A stretch of DNA of 26,007 nt from Alphaproteobacteria bacterium UBA2903 (GTDB lineage: Bacteria > Pseudomonadota > Alphaproteobacteria > CAAGCB01 > CAG-977): contig DEDN01000004.1 of assembly GCA_002349565.1 (NCBI GenBank), forward strand, positions 63,171-89,177. Reading direction: 5' to 3'. Shown piece after piece: positions 6,987 to 15,051 of the stretch. Under the pieces are notes generated by a model. It saw only the letters and a list, made by a program, of their open reading frames with translations. It made no database searches and had not been told where the DNA came from. The stretch's first letter is position 1, and each line of letters opens with the position of its first letter. The translations under genes and the position numbers were made by a program.

Positions 6987-9900
6987 ATGAGTTTATTCGG
7001 TGCTTTAAAAACGGGCGTTACGGGATTAACGGCTCAATCCTCGGCGATGAGCATTATTTCCGACAACATCGCCAACGTCAACACCGTCGGATACAAAGCG
7101 GGTTCCGCCAGTTTTTCGACTTTGGTCACAAAGCAGACGTCGTCGACGGCGTATTCTTCGGGCGGCGTGCAATGCCGCAACAGAACGGGCATCGACGCCC
7201 AAGGGCTGTTGAGCGGCACGACCCGTTCGACCGATTTGGCTATTTCGGGCAACGGATTTTTCGTCACAACGACGACTTCCAATCCGGGGGCGGAAGACTT
7301 GTACAGCTACACCCGCGCGGGATCGTTTGAAGTCGACGAAAACGGCTATCTGCGCAACGCGAACGGCGCGTATCTGCAAGCATGGCCTTTGCAGGCGTAT
7401 GACGGTTCGGAAAACGCGTCTTTGGTCAAAATCGGCGAAAACATGTACATGAAAGCCTATTCCGACGAAACGGGTTCGACCGTCTATGTCAACGACAACG
7501 TGATTGACTCCACAAACATGAAGTCGATTAACCTGAACACCATCGGCGGCACGGCGCAGGAAACGCAAAACATCCGCTTCGGCGCGAACCTGCCGTCGGA
7601 CGCTCCCGTATTCAATCCCGCAAAACCCGAAGAAGGCGGACGCTACAGCTCTGCCGTTCTGGTTTACGACTCGCTGGGCAATTCGCACAACGTCACCATG
7701 ACGTTTACGAAAGTCGAATCGGGGGCTTGGTCGATTGACCTTGAAATGCCGTCGGGCGCGGCGACTTTGGTGACCTACAGCCAAAGCGAAATCGTCAACG
7801 ACGCGACTCCCGACGTGTATTCGGCGCGCGCTCAGCTGGAATTCACGTCCATTCCGACGAATCATTCAACTATCGCCATGGAAACGAACGGCACGAACTA
7901 TGTGTTTGAATTCACGACGGACGGCACGACGACTTATTCGCCCAAAGCCAACGAAAAAGTCATTGCGGTCGATTTGTCTTCGGGCGTTGTGACGACTGCC
8001 GACGCGGTGGACAAGTTCAGCAAAGCAATCCAAGCCAACATGCCCGGCGCGGCGCGCTTTACGGTGTCGTCGGACGGCAAGTCGATTCAGGTCGAACAGT
8101 CCAACAGCGGCGCGTCCGTCAAGTTCAACGCGGGCAAATGCAAAGCGGTTCTGCAATCCATTGCGAACCCCGATCCCGTAACGAATATCGCGACGGGTGA
8201 ATTTGAACTGCCCGAAATCGACTGGGACATCAAAAACACCGCCCGCGTCGATTTCATCGGCAACAAACCCAACGATTATCTGAACAAATCGGTGACTATC
8301 GGGACGAATACTTATAAATTTTCGAACAAAGACGCCGCGACTTCCGAAGGCGTCGTCACCGTCAACATCAGCTCCGCCATTGACAGAAAGACGGGGACGG
8401 TCAACACGGTCAAGCTGGTTCAGCTGCTGAAAGCCAAAATCAACGACAACGAACCCGATTACACGCGCTATGTCGCGTCGGGTTCGACGCTGGAAATCAA
8501 TCCGACGTCGACGGGCGCGAACATTCTGGTCAACAGCGGCAATTCGGCATCCGTAACGTTTCAGAACACGAACCTTGCCGCTTATGTCGGACAGACGATC
8601 GAAATCGGCGACAGAACGAACAAATTGACGGAAAAATATAAATTTGTCGACGACCCCGCCATGGTTTCCGGAACGATGCTGGCAAACGGCAATATTGCCG
8701 TCAATATCGCGGATTTGAAAGAAAAAGATCTGACGGACGCTTTGCCGATTGCCGTCATGAACGAATTGTATCAAACGGTGCAGACTTACTACAAGAACAA
8801 TTCTAGCATCGAAGACCTGTCCAACTACTTCCAAGTCAGCGGGGCAACGCTTGTTTCTTCGGGCGATTTCCTGATTGTTGACGGCACCGATACGAAGGTT
8901 GACGCAAATCAAGCCACGTTTTCGTTGACGGGCAACAATAAATGGACCGCCTATAACGGACACGGCGTAACAATCAACGATACGAATTATTACTTCACAA
9001 AGTTCGGAGCGACCTCTGCGACGGGAGTTACCGTAGACATCACCGACGCAATTGAATCGCAGATCGTTACGTTTAACGCCAATCCCGCGGCAAACAAGAC
9101 AATCGTCATTAACGGTACGACGTACGAATTTGTCAATGCGGGCGGCACGGCGACGGGAACGAACACCGCCGTAGAAATTCAGGGAACTCTGTTGGCGACG
9201 ATTGAAAAACTGCGCGACGCGGCGGGATTGCCTGCCAATTCCGTTGCGCAGGACAGAACGGACGTCAAAATCACGCTGAGCGATGGCGACGTCACAGCCA
9301 TTGACGTCAAAGGCAGCGGCGGCGTGTTGGATGAAACAGTCAACGCCGTCAAAGCAATGGCGTTGCTGGGCGAAATGAGCGGTCATTCGGACGCCGTGAA
9401 CGGCGCGACCATGACGCTTGCCCGTTATGCGGGCGCAACAAACGCCAAACCGTTTGCGAAACTGGGCGTCGGATCGATTGAAAACGAATCGACTGTTCAG
9501 CAAAAATTTATTTCCACCGAAAAAACGGAAGGTGTCGGCGCGGGGCTGAGCGTTGTCGGCAAAAACAACGGCAAGCAGATTAACCAGCCCGAAAATTCGG
9601 GGTTGCTGGCGCTGACCAACACGTTTTCGTTCAACAACGTCGACGGCGCGCAAAGCGGTTCGAAAATCGCGGGCGTCCGCTTCAACGCCGACGGCACGCC
9701 CAAGGAAATCAACATGGGCAACGTCGCAATCGAATGGGCGAACGGAGCGAAAGACATGACGGGCAACTACTACGAAAGCTCGCAAATCAACCTGTACATC
9801 GGCGACGCGAACACGGCGAACGGCTTGACGCAGCTGGCGGGCAAGTACACGACGAACTACACGACGCAGGACGGCGCGAAGTACGGCAGCTACACGGGCG

Positions 9901-10241
9901 TTTCCGTATCCGAAAACGGCGTTGTCACCGCCATTTTCGACAACGGCGAAACCCGCGCGATTGCCCAAATCCCCATTGCGACGTTCGTTGACGCCAATTC
10001 GCTGGAAGCCTTAACGGGCAACATCTGGATTGAAACGACGGCATCGGGCAACGCGACGCTGAGAACGGCGGGCGAAGGCGGCGCGGGAAAAATCTCCGCC
10101 AGCTCTTTGGAAGATTCCACCGTCGACATCGCGTCGGAATTTACCGATATGATTACGACACAGCGCGCTTATTCCGCGGCGTCGAAAATCATCACCACGG
10201 CGGATTCCATGTTGGAAGAACTGTTGACCATCAAACGGTGA
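6987..10241 (+). CDS. flgE: Flagellar hook protein FlgE, very large modular form
   Basis: FlgE polymerises into the hook, the universal joint between basal body and filament. The N-terminus (MSLFGALKTGVTGLTAQSSA, then SDNIANVNTVGYKAG) and C-terminus (TVDIASEFTDMITTQRAYSA, then SKIITTADSMLEELLTIKR) are the conserved coiled-coil ends of hook proteins. At 1084 residues it is more than twice the usual 400 or so. The extra length is a central insertion, about residues 290-800, built of diverged modules each opening with a strand pattern like TIGTNTYKF (436), TIEIGDRTN (about 536), VTINDTNYYF (660), IVINGTTYEF (706) and ETNGTNYVFEF (298). An AAAGGAG ribosome site (about 6972-6978) precedes the ATG. 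It is the last gene of the sigma-54 operon, and a terminator follows. Confidence 0.93.
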   Translation: MSLFGALKTGVTGLTAQSSAMSIISDNIANVNTVGYKAGSASFSTLVTKQTSSTAYSSGGVQCRNRTGIDAQGLLSGTTRSTDLAISGNGFFVTTTTSNPGAEDLYSYTRAGSFEVDENGYLRNANGAYLQAWPLQAYDGSENASLVKIGENMYMKAYSDETGSTVYVNDNVIDSTNMKSINLNTIGGTAQETQNIRFGANLPSDAPVFNPAKPEEGGRYSSAVLVYDSLGNSHNVTMTFTKVESGAWSIDLEMPSGAATLVTYSQSEIVNDATPDVYSARAQLEFTSIPTNHSTIAMETNGTNYVFEFTTDGTTTYSPKANEKVIAVDLSSGVVTTADAVDKFSKAIQANMPGAARFTVSSDGKSIQVEQSNSGASVKFNAGKCKAVLQSIANPDPVTNIATGEFELPEIDWDIKNTARVDFIGNKPNDYLNKSVTIGTNTYKFSNKDAATSEGVVTVNISSAIDRKTGTVNTVKLVQLLKAKINDNEPDYTRYVASGSTLEINPTSTGANILVNSGNSASVTFQNTNLAAYVGQTIEIGDRTNKLTEKYKFVDDPAMVSGTMLANGNIAVNIADLKEKDLTDALPIAVMNELYQTVQTYYKNNSSIEDLSNYFQVSGATLVSSGDFLIVDGTDTKVDANQATFSLTGNNKWTAYNGHGVTINDTNYYFTKFGATSATGVTVDITDAIESQIVTFNANPAANKTIVINGTTYEFVNAGGTATGTNTAVEIQGTLLATIEKLRDAAGLPANSVAQDRTDVKITLSDGDVTAIDVKGSGGVLDETVNAVKAMALLGEMSGHSDAVNGATMTLARYAGATNAKPFAKLGVGSIENESTVQQKFISTEKTEGVGAGLSVVGKNNGKQINQPENSGLLALTNTFSFNNVDGAQSGSKIAGVRFNADGTPKEINMGNVAIEWANGAKDMTGNYYESSQINLYIGDANTANGLTQLAGKYTTNYTTQDGAKYGSYTGVSVSENGVVTAIFDNGETRAIAQIPIATFVDANSLEALTGNIWIETTASGNATLRTAGEGGAGKISASSLEDSTVDIASEFTDMITTQRAYSAASKIITTADSMLEELLTIKR

Positions 10242-10261
10242 TTTTTGAATTTTTCAAACAG

Positions 10262-10289
10262 AAAGCCCCCTTGCGAAAGGGGGCTTTTT
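10262..10289 (+). terminator. Rho-independent terminator of the hook operon
   Basis: A perfect 11-bp stem (10262-10272 with 10277-10287) has a GCGA tetraloop and ends in TTTTT. It separates the hook operon from the downstream unknown genes. Confidence 0.92.
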
Positions 10290-10351
10290 AACAATGTATG
10301 ACATTTTGTCGAAAAAAACAGCGGGAAACGGCGCGGGGGCTTAACTTTTTC

Positions 10352-10380
10352 TTGAATCAATGGACAAACCGTGCTAATGT
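10352..10380 (+). promoter_or_regulatory. Possible promoter of the unknown gene at 10414
   Basis: TTGAAT (10352-10357) lies 15 bases before GCTAAT (10373-10378), or 17 before TAATGT (10375-10380). The match is moderate. A promoter is expected here because a strong terminator lies just upstream. Confidence 0.3.
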
Positions 10381-10413
10381 TTTTGTCAAAAGAACCAAGG
10401 AAAGGGCAAAAAG

Positions 10414-11040
10414 ATGTCTTTGATTATTGTAGCTAAAAACGACAAAAGAATGCAGAATGCCGCGACCAAGCTGACGGTCGGCATGTATCTGAACGGATTG
10501 ATGAAACAGGTGGACGGCGTTCCCAAACGGTACCGCGACGAAGTCGCCGAAGTCTATATGGAAGACCACCCGATGAATTTCGGCGATAAAGCCAAAGCCG
10601 TCGAGGAAATCGAAAATTTGCAGGAATTTTACGGCAAGGAAGTCAAAAACACGTCCTTGAAAACCAAAATGCAGGCGGCGTTCGGACACAAAGGCGCGGA
10701 AGTCGCGCGCGCGGTCGCTTTGGGCGCGGCGGCGGTTGTCGGCGGCGTGATGGCGGCGCAGGGAATCGAACCGATGGCGGCGCCGACTCTGGTTTTGGCG
10801 GCGGGCGCGCTCTGCACGGGTGCGAATGCGGCGACGATGCCCAAAGCCTCTGCAAAAGAATCGTCCGACGTTGAAAAATACGGCGATGCCAAGCGCGCTT
10901 TGTTTGCTTTGAAAAAAATGAAAAAAGCGCTTGCGCCCGAATCGACTTATAAAAAAGAAGTGCAGGCTTTGTACGCTTCGGGATTGGGCAATCCGGGCGG
11001 CATGATTACCGCGCTGAATCTGAAACAGGGCGGCAGATAA
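10414..11040 (+). CDS. Protein of unknown function with two hydrophobic segments
   Basis: I do not recognise this 208-residue protein. The N-terminal 90 residues are charged and predicted helical, with no signal peptide. Two Ala/Gly/Val-rich hydrophobic stretches follow, about 94-113 (EVARAVALGAAAVVGGVMAA) and 118-140, joined by a short GIEPMAAP turn, so it may be a helical-hairpin membrane protein. The C-terminal 65 residues are basic, with KRALFALKKMKKALAPE and a glycine-rich end. AGGAAAGG (about 10398-10405) precedes the ATG. It starts after the hook-operon terminator and lies 20 bases upstream of the first HExxH gene on the same strand, so they are probably co-transcribed. A partner role with the two HExxH proteins is inference only. 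Confidence 0.75.
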   Translation: MSLIIVAKNDKRMQNAATKLTVGMYLNGLMKQVDGVPKRYRDEVAEVYMEDHPMNFGDKAKAVEEIENLQEFYGKEVKNTSLKTKMQAAFGHKGAEVARAVALGAAAVVGGVMAAQGIEPMAAPTLVLAAGALCTGANAATMPKASAKESSDVEKYGDAKRALFALKKMKKALAPESTYKKEVQALYASGLGNPGGMITALNLKQGGR

Positions 11041-11060
11041 AACATTCGGGACGTTTGGTG

Positions 11061-12182
11061 ATGAGCGGATCGGTTTCGGAATTCCTGTCCAAAGGAAACA
11101 TCAAAAGCTTTAAAAGCGGAATCAAATCCGCTTTCGGGCGGAATTTACCGAAAACGTTGGTGGCATCGGCGGTTTTGGCGGGGGCTTTTGCGGTTTGTAC
11201 AAAACAGTCCGCGCCGGAAAGCAACGCCGTCAAGCCGCGGACGACTTATGCCGTCAAGGAAAACGGCGATACGTTGTGCGCTTATCAGGCGATTCCGATG
11301 AGCGATGCCGATTATGCCCGTTTGCAAAAACTGGTCAACGCCGCGACGAAAACCGAATCGGGATGCGAAATCCTGAAAGGAATTGCCAAAGCGGGAACGA
11401 CTCTGCGCTTGGATTATTCGGGCGAAGACAACTTGGGTTATTTTCTGCCCGACGATAATTCGATTTGCTTGGGCAAACAGCACGGCGACGCCGATTTGCA
11501 GTCCGTTTTGATTCACGAAGGCGAACATGCTTTGCAAAATCAACGCGTTCCGCAAAGAACCAGCCGTTACAATTTTGAATCCAATCTGAAAAACATTCGT
11601 ATAACAGAGGCTGACGCCATGACAATGCAGACGCTGTTTTCGTTTGAAATGGCGGAGCAGGGGGACAGTGCGGCGCTGAAAATGATGAAAATCCGCCACA
11701 AAGGCATGGTTGATACTTACGCCGCCGCCAGCGAAAAATACGGCAAAGGCAGTTCGCGGGCGTTAAAGGAAACGATGCTGAGCTGGTATGATGACAAAAA
11801 CTATGTCAGCATTTATGACGAAGTTATGGCAGAGGGGCATGCCGAAAAGGTTGATGAAGCTTTGGGCGTTTCCCTGCTGTCCCATTTTTCAAAAACGGCG
11901 GATGTCGATGCTTTGCTATCGAATACCTGCCAATACAAAGGCGTCAAATACGCGGGAACGGACGGCTCTGTCCTGAACACGCCGCGCACGGCTTGGCTGA
12001 ATGTTGAAACGCGTGATAAAATGGCAAACGTCAGCAACAGGCTGGTGTCCAAGACGTTGGGCTTCAACGGTGACGAAAGCATGGACAATTTCTATATGCG
12101 CAAAGACGGAAAGGTGTCCCGGCAAACCTACAAACAAATTGTTGCAACAATGATTGCACGGCAAAAAACTCAAGGACGTTAA
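11061..12182 (+). CDS. Putative exported HExxH metallopeptidase, copy 1
   Basis: The 373-residue protein is a close paralogue of the next gene. HEGEH (152-156, within VLIHEGEHALQ) is a zinc-binding HExxH motif, and ITEADAMTMQ (E183) supplies a plausible third ligand, as in gluzincin peptidases. A hydrophobic stretch (LVASAVLAGAFA, about 33-44) follows an unusually long basic N-terminal region of 30 or so residues, so it is either exported by signal peptide or anchored in the inner membrane facing the periplasm. Cysteines at 73, 102 and about 296 are shared with copy 2. The architecture recalls the DUF6782-type putative metallopeptidases (from memory, unverified). The start is set at ATG 11061, not the in-frame TTG at 11055, because copy 2 begins with the same MSxSVSEF; the ribosome site (GGGACG) is weak. 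The substrate is unknown. Confidence 0.75.
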   Translation: MSGSVSEFLSKGNIKSFKSGIKSAFGRNLPKTLVASAVLAGAFAVCTKQSAPESNAVKPRTTYAVKENGDTLCAYQAIPMSDADYARLQKLVNAATKTESGCEILKGIAKAGTTLRLDYSGEDNLGYFLPDDNSICLGKQHGDADLQSVLIHEGEHALQNQRVPQRTSRYNFESNLKNIRITEADAMTMQTLFSFEMAEQGDSAALKMMKIRHKGMVDTYAAASEKYGKGSSRALKETMLSWYDDKNYVSIYDEVMAEGHAEKVDEALGVSLLSHFSKTADVDALLSNTCQYKGVKYAGTDGSVLNTPRTAWLNVETRDKMANVSNRLVSKTLGFNGDESMDNFYMRKDGKVSRQTYKQIVATMIARQKTQGR

Positions 12183-12194
12183 GGAGAAAAAACA

Positions 12195-13355
12195 ATGTCA
12201 AATTCCGTGTCCGAATTCTTTTCCAAAGAAGGTATCAAAAAATTCAAAAACGGGGCGAAAGCTTTTGCCGAACGGCAGGCGGTCAAAGTCGCTGCGGTGT
12301 CCATGGTGCTGGCGGGGGCTTTTGCTTCAAACGTCAGGGCGCATACCGACCAAACGCAGGAATCCGGTCATGTAACGGCTTATGCCATTACGGAAAAAGG
12401 CGACACGTTGTGTTCGTACCTTGCCGAAAGAACGGACAGTGCGTCGTTCGCCCGTTTGCAGGGACTGGTCAACAATGCGACGAAAAGCAAGACAGGATGC
12501 GAGATTTTGCAAAATATTTCAAAACAAAATACGCTGTTGTCTATGGGCGATGCGGGTAGCAATACCATCGGCTATTTTGCGCCCGATGAAAACGTGATTG
12601 TATTGAACGACTGTTTTGACGATCCGACGTTGCAGTCGTGCTTGGTTCATGAAGGGAAACACTCCGTTCAAAGCTTTGCGCTGGGCAACAGCGTCAACGC
12701 TTCCAACACATTTTACACCAATACGCTGATTTCCCGCGTCATGGAAGCCGACGCCGTCGCAACACAGACGAAATTTTCCTATGAAATGGCACAGGCGGGC
12801 GACAGTGCGGCGTGGAAATCCTTGCAGGAGGAACACAAAGGCATCACCGACACGTTTGAAGCGGGTGCCAAAAAATACGGTCAAAACAAAAAGAAAACGA
12901 TGCGCGAAACCATGCTGGCTTGGTACAAGGACAAAGCGTATGCGGGGCTGTACGACCAGTCTTTGGCGCAATTCCATACGAGGTTTGCGGCGAACGCTTC
13001 CTCTGAACAGTTGGAAGACGCTTTCTGCGAAAGCATCAACACCGACAGTCTTATTCGCGCGGTTTGCCAGCAGGGCGGCAAGACGTACGCCAAGGACGGC
13101 GGTTTGCTGACAAGGCCCGAAACGGCGTATCTGTCGCGCGGCATTTACTTTGAAACCAAAGTGGCAAGCAGCGTTTTGGAAGGCAGAACGGGGCGCAAAG
13201 ACATTTCCGCGTCCTTTATGTACCCCGTCGAAAAGGACGGCACGGTGTCGAAACTGACGTATGTGCAGGAAAATCAGGTCAAGCTGAAACAGGAAAAACA
13301 GTCCGCGCAAACGCAGATGGTCGTCAATAAATTGAAAATGGATAAGACGCGATGA
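12195..13355 (+). CDS. Putative exported HExxH metallopeptidase, copy 2
   Basis: The 386-residue protein aligns with copy 1 over its whole length: MSNSVSEFFSKEGIKKFK at the start, GDTLCSY, GCEIL, then LVHEGKHSVQ (HEGKH, 152-156), MEADAVATQ (E184), FSYEMAQAGDSAAW and ETMLAWYKDKAY. The HExxH motif is intact with a Lys as fourth residue instead of Glu. The signal-like segment VAAVSMVLAGAFASNVRA ends in a good AxA-type cleavage site (about residue 49), which points to the periplasm. It keeps the shared cysteines and adds C140 and C149, and has a charged C-terminal tail of some 40 residues. AAGGAG (12181-12186) lies 8 bases before the ATG and right after the copy 1 stop. Its TGA overlaps the ATG of ybgC (ATGA). 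The function is unknown; proteolysis of envelope or cell-wall proteins is an inference. Confidence 0.78.
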   Translation: MSNSVSEFFSKEGIKKFKNGAKAFAERQAVKVAAVSMVLAGAFASNVRAHTDQTQESGHVTAYAITEKGDTLCSYLAERTDSASFARLQGLVNNATKSKTGCEILQNISKQNTLLSMGDAGSNTIGYFAPDENVIVLNDCFDDPTLQSCLVHEGKHSVQSFALGNSVNASNTFYTNTLISRVMEADAVATQTKFSYEMAQAGDSAAWKSLQEEHKGITDTFEAGAKKYGQNKKKTMRETMLAWYKDKAYAGLYDQSLAQFHTRFAANASSEQLEDAFCESINTDSLIRAVCQQGGKTYAKDGGLLTRPETAYLSRGIYFETKVASSVLEGRTGRKDISASFMYPVEKDGTVSKLTYVQENQVKLKQEKQSAQTQMVVNKLKMDKTR

Positions 13356-13756
13356 AAACCTTTCAATCCCGTTTTTCGATATGCTACGCCGACACCGATG
13401 CGGGCGGCGTGGTGTATCATTCCCGCTATATCGACATGGCGGAACGCGCGCGCATGGAAATGCTGCACGAATTGGGGATTTCCTGCCGCGATTTGGAAAA
13501 AGCCGAAAAGCCGTGCGGCTTTATGGTACACAAGCTTGAAATCGAATACAAACGCCCCGCGTTTTTGGAAGACGAGCTGACCGTCGAAACGCAAGTGCTG
13601 AAAATCGGCGGCGCGACGTTCGATTTGCTGCAAACCGTCAAACGCGGCGATGAAACGCTGGTTGAAATCAAGGTATACGCCCTTGCCGTCGCGGGGGTGG
13701 GCAAACCGACCCGAATCCCTGCGGAGATTCGCGAAAAATTCGCCGCTTCGATATAA
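13352..13756 (+). CDS. ybgC: Tol-Pal-associated acyl-CoA thioesterase YbgC
   Basis: The 134-residue hotdog-fold thioesterase has the family signature YADTDAGGVVYHSRY, with the catalytic aspartate at D16 and H23, then ERARMEMLHELG. In E. coli and relatives YbgC hydrolyses acyl-CoA or acyl-ACP thioesters at the inner membrane and is the first gene of the tol-pal cluster, as here. Length is usual. The ATG overlaps the TGA of the upstream HExxH gene (ATGA), so its translation probably depends on that gene. tolQ follows after 83 bases. Confidence 0.95.
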   Translation: MKTFQSRFSICYADTDAGGVVYHSRYIDMAERARMEMLHELGISCRDLEKAEKPCGFMVHKLEIEYKRPAFLEDELTVETQVLKIGGATFDLLQTVKRGDETLVEIKVYALAVAGVGKPTRIPAEIREKFAASI

Positions 13757-13839
13757 AAAATAAAACGCTCTTTTGCATTCCGTTAAGGATTATGTCTTAG
13801 ACTGACGAAAAACGAATCAGTTTGAGGGAGAGCTTTTTT

Positions 13840-14577
13840 ATGCAAACCGCTGCTTTACAAGCCGCCGCGACCAATCTGTCCATGTGGGGATTGTTTTTGC
13901 AGGCGGATTTTATCGTCAAAACCGTGATTATCGCCCTTGTCATGGCGTCGGTCTGGTCGTGGGCGATTATTTTCGAAAAAGTCATGCTGCTGCGTTCCGC
14001 CCGCGAAGACGCGCGCAAATTCGAAACGCAATTTTGGTCGGGCGGTTCGCTGGACGATATGTTCGATCAGCTGGAAGCCAAACCGTACCGCCTTGACCCG
14101 ATGAGCGCGATTTTCGTTGCCGCCATGCGCGAATGGCGGCGGTCGTCGGGGGCTTTGACGACGGGTGTTCACGGCACCAGCTTGGGGCAGCGCATCGACC
14201 GCGTGATGCAGATCACCATGGACCGCGAAATGGACAGGATGGAAAAACGTCTGACGTTTTTGGCGTCCACGGGGTCGGTGTCGCCTTTTATCGGGCTGTT
14301 CGGAACGGTGTGGGGCATTATGAACAGCTTTCACAACATCGGGGCAAGCTCGAACACGTCTTTGGCGGTTGTCGCCCCCGGCATTGCCGAAGCTTTGTTC
14401 GCGACGGCTTTGGGGCTGGTCGCGGCGATTCCCGCCGTTTTGGCGTACAACAAACTGTCCAGCGATATGGGACGGTACGGCAAAATATTGGAAAACTTTG
14501 CGGGAGAGTTTTCAACCATTTTGTCGCGCCGCATTGACGACACCGCCAGCCGTTCGGAAAAACGGAGTGCCGTTTAA
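13840..14577 (+). CDS. tolQ: Tol-Pal system proton-channel protein TolQ
   Basis: TolQ and TolR form the inner-membrane proton channel that drives TolA. The start is placed at ATG 13840, which has GAGGGAG (13824-13830) upstream; an in-frame TTG at 13822 would lie before that ribosome site. The 245-residue protein has three membrane helices at about 24-46, 140-162 and 176-202. The MotA/TolQ/ExbB signature is seen in FLASTGSVSPFIGLFGTVWG and in AVVAPGIAEALFATALGLVAAIPAVLAYN. The stop overlaps the tolR ATG by one base. Confidence 0.97.
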   Translation: MQTAALQAAATNLSMWGLFLQADFIVKTVIIALVMASVWSWAIIFEKVMLLRSAREDARKFETQFWSGGSLDDMFDQLEAKPYRLDPMSAIFVAAMREWRRSSGALTTGVHGTSLGQRIDRVMQITMDREMDRMEKRLTFLASTGSVSPFIGLFGTVWGIMNSFHNIGASSNTSLAVVAPGIAEALFATALGLVAAIPAVLAYNKLSSDMGRYGKILENFAGEFSTILSRRIDDTASRSEKRSAV

Positions 14578-15041
14578 TGGGAGCTTCGGTTAAATTTTCC
14601 AGCCGCGGGCAAAGACAGCGCGCTTCGTTTTCGGAAATCAACGTAACGCCGATGGTGGACGTCATGCTGGTGCTGTTGGTTATCTTTATGGTAACCGCGC
14701 CGATGATGACGACGGGTGTTTCGCTGGATTTACCGCGCGGCGACGGACAGGCGATGGAGGATTCCGACCGCGCCGTCGATATCAGCGTCGACGCGAAATC
14801 CAAAATCTATCTGGGCGACGAGGTCGTCAAACCCGCCGCTTTGGTCAAACGCGTCCAAGCCATGCAGAAAAGCAACCCCGATTTGAAAGTCGTCATTAGC
14901 GGCGACCGCGCGGCGTCGTACGGGCAGGTCATCGAACTGATGAGCCTGTTGCGGCTGGCGGGGATTTCAAAGGTCGGCTTGAAAACGGGCGATTTGGTGG
15001 GAACGGATGTTCTGAACGACAAACCGAAAAAGAAAAAGTAG
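14577..15041 (+). CDS. tolR: Tol-Pal system protein TolR
   Basis: TolR is the ExbD/TolR-family partner of TolQ. The 154-residue protein has one N-terminal membrane helix (about 25-43) with the proton-carrying aspartate D28 in INVTPMVDVMLVLLVIFMV, then a periplasmic domain (KIYLGDEVV, ISGDRAASYGQVIELMSLLRLAGISKVGL). It starts at a TAATG junction with tolQ, and tolA begins 10 bases after its stop. The lysine-rich tail (KPKKKK) is not unusual in alphaproteobacteria. Confidence 0.97.
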   Translation: MGASVKFSSRGQRQRASFSEINVTPMVDVMLVLLVIFMVTAPMMTTGVSLDLPRGDGQAMEDSDRAVDISVDAKSKIYLGDEVVKPAALVKRVQAMQKSNPDLKVVISGDRAASYGQVIELMSLLRLAGISKVGLKTGDLVGTDVLNDKPKKKK

Positions 15042-15051
15042 GACGCCGCCC

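Noticed and set aside
7866..9968. 700-residue open frame antisense to flgE
   Set aside because: It lies wholly inside a well-supported gene, is rich in Arg/Val/Phe like other shadow frames here, and has no recognisable domain. The codon bias of the real genes leaves few stops in this antisense frame.
11150..11210. Lipoprotein signal in HExxH copy 1 (AGAFAVC)
   Set aside because: Val before the Cys does not fit the lipobox, and copy 2 has no Cys at this position.
13773..13802. Promoter ahead of tolQ (TTGCAT and TTAGAC, spacing 18)
   Set aside because: The -10 match is poor and the alternative TATGTC is only 12 bases from the -35; not strong enough to list.
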